The notes beneath the pieces are model-generated. The model ran no database searches. It saw nothing but the letters and a program-made list of their open reading frames with translations, and was not told the origin of the DNA. Source: Acanthornis magna (Eukaryota > Chordata > Aves > Passeriformes > Acanthizidae). Taken from it: a stretch of DNA of 64,000 nucleotides. Made by a program: the position numbers and the translations under genes. Location of the stretch: positions 18,766,501 through 18,830,500 of the forward strand of contig JAWUZG010000029.1 in assembly GCA_036785705.1 (NCBI GenBank), given 5' to 3'. Below are positions 58,801 to 64,000 of the stretch, piece after piece; positions within the stretch are counted from its first letter, which is position 1; each line of letters opens with the position of its first letter.

Positions 58801-61800
58801 CTTCTAATACCAAGAAGCAAGATATTTTGTGTTTTAAACAATCTTCCTCAAAAGCTACAGTTTTGCTTACCTTGTCTTGTTCTAGCTGTTCAATCAAATT
58901 CTTTGCATCACGTAGCTGGGTAATCAGTTTAGTCTTCTCAGCCATGTGAAGGTCCTAAAAAAGATTCCAGCCACAAGTTGGTTGACAAACAGCTTAGCTT
59001 TCGCTCTTACCCTGCACTATGCCTTGGAGGAAGAACACAGAACACAGTCCAGGGAAACTGAAGTGGGTAATTTTAAACTACATCTCCCAGAGGTAGGCTG
59101 CCTTATGGGTTCTGCAGTAATTCAGAGATCTGAAGACTTTGTTAGAGCCTCCATACAGGGAGGTCTGAGCTGCTACAGTAAAACAAGAAATATGTCTAAG
59201 GTTTCTGCTCTATTACCTTCATCTTACATCTGGCTTACAAGAGGATCTCAGCAATGCAACATAAATGACCACTACTAGCCTTGTTCTAGATAAGGTCATT
59301 AAAATACTCAAGTCTTCTCGAGCTTTTTCAAATCAGGCTAGTGCTCAGAAGTGAAGACAGAGAGGGGACTCCAATCTCTATAACTGAGATTAACTACAGC
59401 TATCACAGAATCACAGAATCACCAGGTTGGAAGAAACCTTCAAGATCATCGAGTCCAACCCATGTCCCAACCCTCAACTAAACTAAACCATGGCACCGAG
59501 TGCCACATCCAATCTCCTTTTAAACACGTCCAGGGATGGTGATTCCACCACCTCCCCGGGTAGACCATTCCAATATTTTATCACTCTTTCTGTAAAAAAC
59601 TTTTTTCTAATATCCAACTTATATTTTCCTTGGCGCAACTTAAGACTGTGTCCTCTTGGTCTGTCAGTTGTTGCCTGGATAAAGAGACCAACCCCCACCT
59701 CACTACAACCACCTTTCAAGAAGTTGTAGAGCGTGATAAGGTCGCCTCTGAGTCTCCTTTCCTCCAGGCGAAACTTAGCACATTAGCACAAACTTAAGCT
59801 ATACTTAGCACATTTTGGTTTCCATTACAACCACCCACCTTACTTTTGCTCCACAGTCAACATTAACGGCCTTAAAAGGAAAATTGAGCAAAATACTAAT
59901 TTATTAGCTTTGGAACTGCCCTTATGTTCACTATATTGTGATCTCTACTGCCCTGCCTTTCTGCTTTTTCTGTTAATTTACATAATTAATGCCTTTTTCA
60001 CTATGTCTTAAAAGGTTAGCTCTGCTCCACTTTTCTCATTTACCTTCTGTCTTCTGCGCGAAGACAATCTTTTCCTCACCCCAATTTCCTGCAACTACAT
60101 ATTTCTGATACCATTGTGATGGTTATTCATACAGTAAGATTTCATGCCCTACTTCACCACCCTAGAGTAATTGCTCAGTGCATTAATTCCAGGTGGGTTT
60201 TGCACCTGTATCTCAAAAAAAGTATAGGGATAGTTTGTTTAATGGTCTGCCCTATTAATAAATTTTGGAAATATTGGAGCTCTTCCTATATTTTCATAGT
60301 TATTCATAAAGCTAAGAGCATTTTCCATACCTTCATTTTTTCCAGTTCCTGAAGCCTCTCTTCTAGTTGTTCTTGAAGTGCCTCTTTCTCATTGGTTAAT
60401 TGGGCACAGCGCTCCTTATGTGACCGAATAATCTCCTTACAACGTTGTAGCAAGTTCTCTTGGCGCTTCACCCTCTGATTAAGAGTTTCCAGTGTTTTAA
60501 CAGGATCTTCATTACCCTCTACAAGACAACATACCAACATTACCATATGCATGCCATTTCCAAAATGCAGATCTGTATTCATCATTCACAATGCAGTGGA
60601 CTCATAGGTCTCTACAGAAAGTTGTGAAAACTCTGCAAAACTTCCTATTTCCTACTGTAAGTGCCAGAAATGTTCTACACATACACAGAATAGTAAACAG
60701 TCTTTCATACCAAATTAGCTTACAAAACACCACTTACCTTATGAGCTTCAAAACCAAACTATTAATCAGCAAAGTTTTTTATGCAATTAAAAAGTCATCA
60801 TGATTTATAAACCTGCCTGCTGCCACTAACAGAATATGTGCAAGTAGGAAAAAATGTGAAGCAAAGCAAATCACACCTCTCAAGTGCCACACAACACAGA
60901 CTCTTGTTTCCCAAGGCTGGGTATGACATTAGTTCTAAAATAACCAGGTTGGCAATACCACATTCGGCACTATAAAGGTTATACTAAGGGTCTTTCTGAG
61001 TCGTACTCATAGAATCATAGAATGGTTTGGGTTGGAAGTGATCTTAAAGGTCATCTAGTTCCAGCCTCTGCCATAGGCAGGGACACCCCACACTAGAACA
61101 AGTAGCTCAGAGACCCATCCAGCCTGGCCTTGAATGCTTCCATGCATGCAGCCAGGCAGCCACAACATCTCTGGGCAACCTGTTCCAGTGTCTCATCATT
61201 CTCACAGGAAAAAACTTTTTCCTAATATCTAATTTAAGCCTACTCCCTTTCAGTTTGAATCCCTCTGTATAACCAGGACATTTGGTAGTATTTTACTGTG
61301 TGCTTCTGCTCTGATGCTCTGGAGACTGCAAGAGTATTTGGTATCATATTGGATTTGCATGGCCAAGCTTCAGTAGCGGGGGGAAGCTACAGGGGTTGCT
61401 TCTGCAAGGAGTTGCTGGAAGCTTCCTCCATGACTGGCAGAGCCAACCCCTGGCAAAGCTCCAAAGACAGATGTGCTGCTGGTCAAGGCTGGGCCAATTA
61501 GAAATGGTGGTAGCACCTCTGTGATAATGGATTTAAGAGGAAAGAAAAAAAAGTTATTGTGCAGAAGTAATTGTGGTCAGAGAAGAGAAGAGTGAGAACA
61601 TGTAAGGCGAACAACTCTGCAGACACCAAGGTCAGTGGAGAAGGAGGAGATGCTGCAGGCACTGGAGCTGGGATTCCCCTGACGGCTGTGGTGCAGACCA
61701 TGGTGAAGAAGCTGTGCCCCTGCAGCCCATGGAGGTCCAAAGGGATGCAGGGATCCACCTACAGCCTGTGAAGGATCCCATGCCAGAGCAGGTGGATACT

Positions 61801-63857
61801 TGAGAGGAGGCTGTGACCCTGTGGAAGGCCCATGGAGAGAGTAGCCCATCCTGGAGCAGCCTGTCCTTGAAGAACTGCACCCTGTGGAAGGGGTTGCAGC
61901 AGTCTGGGGAGGACTGTTGCCTGTGGGATGGGCTCACACTGCAGCCACGGGTGGTGAACTGACCATAACCCCCATTCCCTGTCTCCCTGCCCTGCTGGGG
62001 TATGAGGTAGAGCTGGAAGGAGAGTGGGTGGGGGGAAGGTATTTTTAAGGTTTTATTTTACTTCTCATTATCCTGTTCTGATTTTGTTAGTAATAAATTC
62101 ACTTCATATCTCTAAGTTGAGCCTGTTTTGCCCATGACAGTATTTAGTGAGTGATCTCTCCGAGGCCTTATCTCAACTCATGAACCGTTTGTTAAATTTT
62201 CTCTCCTCTGTCCAGCTGTGGAGGAGAGCGAGAGAGCAGCTTTAGTAGGTGCCTGGTACCCAGCCAGCATCAACCCACTGCAGACATGAAAATAGGATCA
62301 GACGAATGTAGAGGTTCAGTTCACAACCATAAGTGACACTATTGTCCAGAAGCAGACTCACACACAGAAAACATCTTGAATCATGGTTCTTACATTATTG
62401 ACTAAGCAATAGAAAAACCACAGCACTAGATAAGAACATCTCTCACATAACACTTCATGTCATCCCTACACGCAAAAATCATAGCAGATGCCAAACAAAT
62501 ATAATTTGAAGATGTATGTTTACCTCTGTTTTAACCCCACCCTTTTATGAAGGGTACCAATGAAAGACACTTTTACTATATATCAGCATTATAATATCTC
62601 TTGCTCAGTAATCAAATATACACAACACCGAGAATCCCATTAATTTAAACAACCTCCTGACATAAGGAACACTTAGGGTTATTCAATTGCAGGAATATCA
62701 AAACTGATCTTTGTTTTCACTTTTTTTCTGATAAAGCAAGAGAAAACGCCCCAAACTTACAAAGACTGGCAACCAATCTGCTCTCTAAAAACCAGGGATA
62801 GGTCTTCACTTATGGGGGACAGAATCTCTTAATTGTATTAAGGGGGCATAGTGAGAACACCTACCAAAAAAGCAATAATTATAATGTTATTATCAATATT
62901 GATAAAGGAAAGACATACCAGATTTGAACTCTTATGAAAATTTTGTTTCTTAGAAGGGTTATCCTGTCCTCTACTGTCACATTGTTTTCAAAACAATTGT
63001 CTTCTTCTAGAAAATACATCTTTACTATGACATGGTCAGCACTAAATATTGTTACTCTATCATAAATAACAGCAGGTTTATTCCCCAAAATATATGGTCT
63101 CTTGAAAAAGCACAACACCTACCATTGCTTCCTGGTTCCACAATATTTTCTGCACTGATTTCTTTTGTTGGACTTTGAACTTCTGGTTCTGATTGCACAT
63201 TTTGATCAGGCAATTCAGTACTCATCTGACCATTCTGTAACCTCTGTTTCAGCAACAACACCTAAACAAAAAGGATTCTAAGCAGATCATTTTTAAATCT
63301 TCAATATTAGAAAGAATTAAATTAACTTTGATATTAGCCAATAGAAAAAGGAAAAAACTGATTTTACCATTTTTAAAAGTCAGAATTATGCTTCCAATTA
63401 ACAAAAATAGAATGACTATGGGTAGAGAAATAAAGACCAATTAAGCAAAACACATTAATTTTGCAAAAGCAATTTTAGCTCAGACTCCTGCTAATGTTGA
63501 TGTCTTGATAACAAAAACATCACAAAGGTATTTAAGTGTAAATCAATCAATCATATTTAACATGAGTGAGATTTTTCTAAAGGTAACCTCTACCACAAAG
63601 ACACACTTAATTTCTAGAAAATCCTAAATTCTCAAGAAGCTTTACAATTTCAGAGCAATTATAATAAAGCACAGATATGCATTATAGGAAATATATAGCT
63701 AAAAAGAAGAAGTAAAAAGAGCAGTTTTAAACAACATCTGCTGGGTAAATTATTTTACCTGAGTTTGCAGGACACTAATAAGTTGATCCTTTTCTTCTAA
63801 GGAAGCATCAAATTCCTCTTGGAGATGTTTCTTAGCTTGTTGATCCATCTGGAGCTC
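24659..63857 (-). CDS. GOLGA4: GOLGA4 (golgin A4, golgin-245/p230), C-terminal 18 exons; 5' exons outside the window
   Basis: Peripheral membrane protein of the trans-Golgi network. It acts as a long coiled-coil tether for incoming vesicles and is recruited by Arl1-GTP through its C-terminal GRIP domain. Eighteen exons with GT-AG borders sum to 5,949 nt, exactly 1,982 codons plus stop, with consistent phases throughout. The first residues ([19 protein letters not shown]) fall near residue 190 of the mammalian protein. Almost all of the rod is heptad-rich Glu/Lys/Leu/Gln sequence. The GRIP domain is built from exons 32083-31980 and 29380-29294 and includes [18 protein letters not shown]; the first Tyr of this motif is the one needed for Arl1 binding in the family. 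The protein ends LWLRPS. The strong coiled-coil bias creates long spurious open frames on the opposite strand. Identity is secure from length, motifs and synteny with ITGA9. Confidence 0.96.
24680..29293 (-). other. GOLGA4: GOLGA4 last intron
   Basis: 4.6-kb AT-rich intron. It contains a (CCAAA)n pentanucleotide repeat at 27861-27917. No alternative terminal exon or transposon was recognised. Confidence 0.7.
27861..27917. repeat. (CCAAA)n pentanucleotide repeat
   Basis: About eleven units, with two variant units (cgaaa, tgaaa) in the middle. In an intron of GOLGA4. Confidence 0.9.
29294..29380 (-). CDS. GOLGA4: GOLGA4 exon, second half of the GRIP domain
   Basis: 87 nt, 29 codons, phase 0 at both ends: [20 protein letters not shown] and on to EDARPV. 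Highly conserved helices of the GRIP homodimer that sit on Arl1. Donor GTG/GTAAGT. Confidence 0.95.
29381..31979 (-). other. GOLGA4: GOLGA4 intron
   Basis: 2.6-kb AT-rich intron splitting the GRIP domain coding sequence. No repeat or gene recognised. Confidence 0.7.
31980..32083 (-). CDS. GOLGA4: GOLGA4 exon, first half of the GRIP domain
   Basis: 104 nt (phase 1 in, 0 out). Encodes [20 protein letters not shown] and [13 protein letters not shown]. It contains the Tyr of the FEYL motif that defines GRIP domains. The codon split over the upstream junction reads GAT (Asp) before GN. Confidence 0.95.
32145..32846 (+). mobile_element. CR1-family fragment (plus strand)
   Basis: Non-LTR retrotransposon tail resembling CR1 (tgctggattctgcacctggg, cagttctgggccccaccattt, agagacttcttggagaggtggttgatgcc, ending gccctgaagtggtcaggc). 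Truncated just before the usual CR1 3' terminus, at the border of an LTR. It shares a ~75-bp segment with 38993-39072 in the same orientation. Confidence 0.8.
32875..33435 (+). mobile_element. ERV 5' LTR (antisense to GOLGA4)
   Basis: 561-bp block beginning TGATGTTGG and ending GGCATCA; TGATG and CATCA form a perfect 5-bp terminal inverted repeat. Five bases later comes a PBS-like TGGTGAGCCAGCCAGGAG (33441-33458), so this is the 5' LTR of a provirus rather than a solo LTR. Pyrimidine-rich U3 and a TATA-like stretch are seen near 32930-32985. Confidence 0.65.
33436..33620 (+). mobile_element. ERV leader fragment with PBS-like site
   Basis: Starts with TGGTGAGCCAGCCAGGAG at 33441 and continues in GC-richer sequence containing GGTGAG (about 33602), a possible viral splice donor. 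No gag is recognised after it. The provirus seems truncated here and its 3' limit is uncertain. The tRNA that would match the PBS was not identified. Confidence 0.5.
34195..34430. repeat. GC-rich patch of unknown origin in a GOLGA4 intron
   Basis: About 235 bp of GC-rich sequence (ctgggcctgctcacaggcctc, cccctgggaccctcacccccacc) with sharp borders in AT-rich intron. It looks like a fragment of a repeat or processed sequence, but I cannot name it. No convincing protein product. Confidence 0.4.
34659..34734 (-). CDS. GOLGA4: GOLGA4 exon before the GRIP domain
   Basis: 76 nt, phase 0 in and 1 out: [20 protein letters not shown] then GTPYR. It links the end of the coiled-coil rod to the GRIP domain. 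Confidence 0.93.
34735..35358 (-). other. GOLGA4: GOLGA4 intron
   Basis: Short AT-rich intron, nothing recognised. Confidence 0.7.
35359..35427 (-). CDS. GOLGA4: GOLGA4 exon (coiled coil)
   Basis: 69 nt, 23 codons, phase 0 at both ends: [20 protein letters not shown] and on to KEQ. Donor CAG/GTAAGG. Confidence 0.93.
35601..35621 (-). CDS. GOLGA4: GOLGA4 21-nt micro-exon
   Basis: Seven codons (VTITELK) flanked by TTATAG acceptor and AAG/GTAAGT donor. Phase 0 at both ends, so it can be skipped without a frameshift. The matching heptapeptide VTIMELQ sits at the same place in the mammalian protein, just before TQLAQK. The downstream intron is only 173 nt. Confidence 0.9.
36264..36405 (-). mobile_element. 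tRNA-headed SINE with CR1-like tail (TguSINE1 type)
   Basis: On the minus strand it begins with a tRNA-like head: box A-like CAGCTCAGCTGG (36390-36401 reversed), GTTAGAGCATGGTGCTAAT, and box B-like AGTTTGATCCC (36346-36356 reversed), closest to tRNA-Ile. The rest (36264-36335) is a CR1-type 3' end (ggtcccttccag... cctgtgattctgtg). This fusion is the structure of the SINE described from zebra finch, thought to be mobilised by CR1 machinery. Both promoter boxes are degenerate, so this copy is probably silent. Confidence 0.8.
37991..40134 (-). mobile_element. CR1 LINE, 2.1-kb 3' part (minus strand)
   Basis: The left end carries the CR1 3' terminus (gaatcatagaatcatggaatg...). Going right, the minus strand shows ORF2 tail sequence ([40 protein letters not shown] at about 38350-38520) and reverse-transcriptase remnants ([13 protein letters not shown] region near 39210-39240, AWQAKLLG-like region further right). 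Frame is broken many times; 5'-truncated near 40134. It is interrupted at 38993-39072 by a CR1 piece in the opposite orientation. Confidence 0.9.
38993..39072 (+). repeat. Opposite-strand CR1 patch inside the CR1
   Basis: About 80 bp (gtgcatcaaacacagcatta... ctgctgcaacctcacc) that matches 32313-32385 on the plus strand, whereas the surrounding CR1 is on the minus strand. It replaces or interrupts the segment that would normally join the two flanks. Confidence 0.7.
41148..41261 (-). CDS. GOLGA4: GOLGA4 exon (coiled coil)
   Basis: 114 nt, 38 codons, phase 0 at both ends: [20 protein letters not shown] then [18 protein letters not shown]. Donor AAA/GTAAGC. Confidence 0.94.
41262..45266 (-). other. 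GOLGA4: GOLGA4 intron
   Basis: 4-kb AT-rich intron. An A/C-rich low-complexity stretch lies at about 44150-44250. No transposon or gene recognised. Confidence 0.7.
45267..45397 (-). CDS. GOLGA4: GOLGA4 exon (coiled coil)
   Basis: 131 nt, phase 1 in and 0 out: [20 protein letters not shown] then [20 protein letters not shown]. The KAQEVE and EKDDDLKRT blocks are strongly conserved in golgin A4. Confidence 0.94.
45398..46402 (-). other. GOLGA4: GOLGA4 intron
   Basis: 1-kb intron, nothing recognised. Confidence 0.7.
46403..46524 (-). CDS. GOLGA4: GOLGA4 exon (coiled coil)
   Basis: 122 nt, phase 2 in and 1 out: [20 protein letters not shown] then [20 protein letters not shown]. Acceptor GTACAG, donor TCA/GTAAGT. 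Confidence 0.94.
46525..47231 (-). other. GOLGA4: GOLGA4 intron
   Basis: 0.7-kb intron, nothing recognised. Confidence 0.7.
47232..51310 (-). CDS. GOLGA4: GOLGA4 giant coiled-coil exon
   Basis: 4,079 nt encoding about 1,360 residues without interruption, phase 0 in and 2 out. Starts [16 protein letters not shown] after a TTCTAACAG acceptor and ends LEEMEQKI before a CAG/GTAAAT donor. The whole exon is Glu/Lys/Gln/Leu-rich heptad sequence, the vesicle-tethering rod of the golgin. Recognisable family blocks include [20 protein letters not shown] near the start, [14 protein letters not shown] in the middle and [19 protein letters not shown] at the end. A corresponding very long exon exists in the mammalian gene. 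The + strand long frames over this exon (47340-51215) are shadows. Confidence 0.97.
52540..52765. repeat. Degenerate ~60-70-bp direct repeats inside the LTR
   Basis: Three to four imperfect units built on taagttataagt...aaatgctg.taagtgtt.ctc.t..ttaa. Confidence 0.65.
52836..52887. repeat. (CA)n microsatellite
   Basis: About twenty CA units with one TA interruption, inside the LTR. Confidence 0.92.
53429..53584 (-). CDS. GOLGA4: GOLGA4 exon (coiled coil)
   Basis: 156 nt, 52 codons, phase 0 at both ends: [20 protein letters not shown] then [20 protein letters not shown]. Acceptor ATGCAG, donor ACT/GTGAGT. Confidence 0.95.
53585..54366 (-). other. GOLGA4: GOLGA4 intron
   Basis: 0.8-kb AT-rich intron, nothing recognised. 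Confidence 0.7.
54367..54498 (-). CDS. GOLGA4: GOLGA4 exon (coiled coil)
   Basis: 132 nt, 44 codons, phase 0 at both ends: [20 protein letters not shown] then [20 protein letters not shown]. Donor CTT/GTAAGT. Confidence 0.95.
54499..55502 (-). other. GOLGA4: GOLGA4 intron
   Basis: 1-kb AT-rich intron, nothing recognised. Confidence 0.7.
55503..55681 (-). CDS. GOLGA4: GOLGA4 exon (coiled coil)
   Basis: 179 nt, phase 1 in and 0 out: [20 protein letters not shown] then [20 protein letters not shown]. Acceptor TGTCAG. Confidence 0.95.
55682..57921 (-). other. GOLGA4: GOLGA4 intron
   Basis: 2.2-kb AT-rich intron, nothing recognised. Confidence 0.7.
57922..58069 (-). CDS. GOLGA4: GOLGA4 exon (coiled coil)
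   Basis: 148 nt, phase 0 in and 1 out: [20 protein letters not shown] then [20 protein letters not shown]. Very close to the mammalian sequence. Confidence 0.96.
58070..58870 (-). other. GOLGA4: GOLGA4 intron
   Basis: 0.8-kb AT-rich intron, nothing recognised. Confidence 0.7.
58871..58954 (-). CDS. GOLGA4: GOLGA4 exon (coiled coil)
   Basis: 84 nt, 28 codons, phase 0 at both ends: [20 protein letters not shown] then IEQLEQDK. Essentially the mammalian sequence. Confidence 0.96.
58955..60330 (-). other. GOLGA4: GOLGA4 intron with CR1
   Basis: 1.4-kb intron containing the CR1 fragment at 59404-59780; otherwise nothing recognised. Confidence 0.7.
59404..59780 (-). mobile_element. CR1 LINE 3' end (minus strand)
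   Basis: Left terminus cacagaatcacagaatcaccaggttggaagaa; minus strand encodes the degraded ORF2 tail ([20 protein letters not shown]). Truncated at about 59780. Close to the CR1 at 7731 in subfamily-specific wording (catggcaccgagtgccacatcca). Confidence 0.92.
60331..60518 (-). CDS. GOLGA4: GOLGA4 exon (coiled coil)
   Basis: 188 nt, phase 1 in and 0 out: [20 protein letters not shown], then [20 protein letters not shown]. Acceptor TTGTAG, donor AAG/GTATGG. Confidence 0.95.
61011..61270 (-). mobile_element. CR1 LINE 3' end (minus strand)
   Basis: Left terminus agaatcatagaatggtttgggttgga; continues gggacaccccacactag... gggcaacctgttccagtgtctc... A different CR1 subfamily from the copies at 7731 and 59404. 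Confidence 0.92.
61345..62282 (+). mobile_element. ERV LTR, copy B (same family as 10165-11366)
   Basis: Begins at about ATATTGGATTTGCATGGCCAAG and ends ...CATCAACCCACTGCA. Shared blocks with copy A include the start, cacctctgtgataa, gacaccaaggtcagtggaga, gcagcccatgga, ttttacttctcatt and the end. It lacks the G-rich tandem expansion of copy A and is about 260 bp shorter. AATAAA-type signal at about 62092 (tagtaataaattc). Antisense to GOLGA4. No target-site duplication recognised. Confidence 0.75.
63123..63261 (-). CDS. GOLGA4: GOLGA4 exon (hydrophilic linker within rod)
   Basis: 139 nt, phase 0 in and 1 out: [20 protein letters not shown] then an acidic, Ser/Pro/Glu-rich stretch. This is the variable, non-helical break between two coiled-coil segments and diverges from mammals. 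Confidence 0.92.
63262..63758 (-). other. GOLGA4: GOLGA4 intron
   Basis: 0.5-kb AT-rich intron, nothing recognised. Confidence 0.7.
63759..63857 (-). CDS. GOLGA4: GOLGA4 exon, first in window (coiled coil)
   Basis: 99 nt, 33 codons, phase 0 at both ends: [20 protein letters not shown] then [13 protein letters not shown]. Acceptor TTCTCAG, donor CAG/GTAAAA. Upstream exons lie beyond the right edge. Confidence 0.95.
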
Positions 63858-64000
63858 CTGAGAATAAACACATCTCAAATGAATACTGAAATGTGAACTC
63901 AAAAGTCTTATGAAAATATTATGAAATAATATCTAAATTACCTCTTTTATAGCTGTGACCCCAGAATACAACCATCATGTGGATATTTCTTTTACTATAC
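63858..64000 (-). other. GOLGA4: GOLGA4 intron, continues past the right edge
   Basis: No supported exon. A donor-like GAG/GTAATT occurs near 63940, but the sequence before it does not match the preceding golgin segment. Confidence 0.6.

Larger units (their letters stand above)
60519..63122 (-). other. GOLGA4: GOLGA4 intron with CR1 and LTR
   Basis: 2.6-kb intron. Contains a CR1 tail (61011-61270) and LTR copy B (61345-62282); the remainder is AT-rich and unremarkable. Confidence 0.7.

Noticed and set aside
63940..63985. Candidate GOLGA4 exon ending at a GAG/GTAATT donor
   Set aside because: The frame before it soon hits a stop, the acceptor is weak, and the residues do not resemble the golgin segment expected before ELQMDQQ.
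1..64000. CRISPR array, defence island, toxin gene or other prokaryotic-type system
   Set aside because: The DNA is avian nuclear sequence; no regular spaced repeats or prokaryotic operon structure is present.

Overview
This is vertebrate nuclear DNA, almost certainly from a bird and probably a songbird (passerine). The evidence is CR1 retroposon fragments in both orientations, a short tRNA-headed SINE with a CR1-like tail (the zebra-finch TguSINE1 type), several avian-style ERV LTRs, large AT-rich introns with GT-AG splice sites, and the vertebrate gene order GOLGA4 then ITGA9 in the same direction. Both host genes are on the minus strand. Species cannot be named from the window.

Layout. 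Positions 1-2498 are the start of ITGA9 intron 1. ITGA9 exon 1 (start codon 2663-2665, donor at 2498/2497) lies in a CpG island (about 2060-3125). About 21 kb of intergenic DNA follows (3130-23950). It holds an old CR1 split by a solo LTR (7731-9295), a long LTR (10165-11366), a nearly full-length env-less class II endogenous retrovirus (11865-18766), a solo LTR with a clear 5-bp target-site duplication (19549-20505), and a sense CR1 (22572-23692). The 3' end of GOLGA4 begins at about 23955. From there to the right edge the window is the C-terminal ~1,980 codons of GOLGA4 (golgin-245/p230), in 18 exons whose lengths sum to an exact multiple of three; the 5' exons lie beyond 64000. The introns carry further CR1 pieces, one SINE, and three LTRs.

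GOLGA4 is a trans-Golgi tethering golgin: a long coiled-coil rod, here mostly one 4,079-nt exon, ending in a GRIP domain that is recruited to the trans-Golgi by the small GTPase Arl1. ITGA9 encodes the alpha-9 chain of integrin alpha9-beta1. They are neighbours by conserved synteny; nothing here suggests a shared pathway.

The most rewarding non-host element is the provirus. It has gag, dUTPase-protease and pol in three successive reading frames. It still carries two canonical -1 frameshift heptamers exactly where the frames change (GGGAAAC at 14628-14634 and AAATTTT at 15467-15473), which is a betaretrovirus-like layout, but its primer-binding site resembles the tRNA-Trp type of avian alpharetroviruses. 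It is broken by several stops and frameshifts and has no env. I saw no CRISPR array, bacterial-type system or novel protein-coding gene; the remaining open frames are antisense shadows of coiled-coil codons, CpG-island artefacts or repeat fragments.
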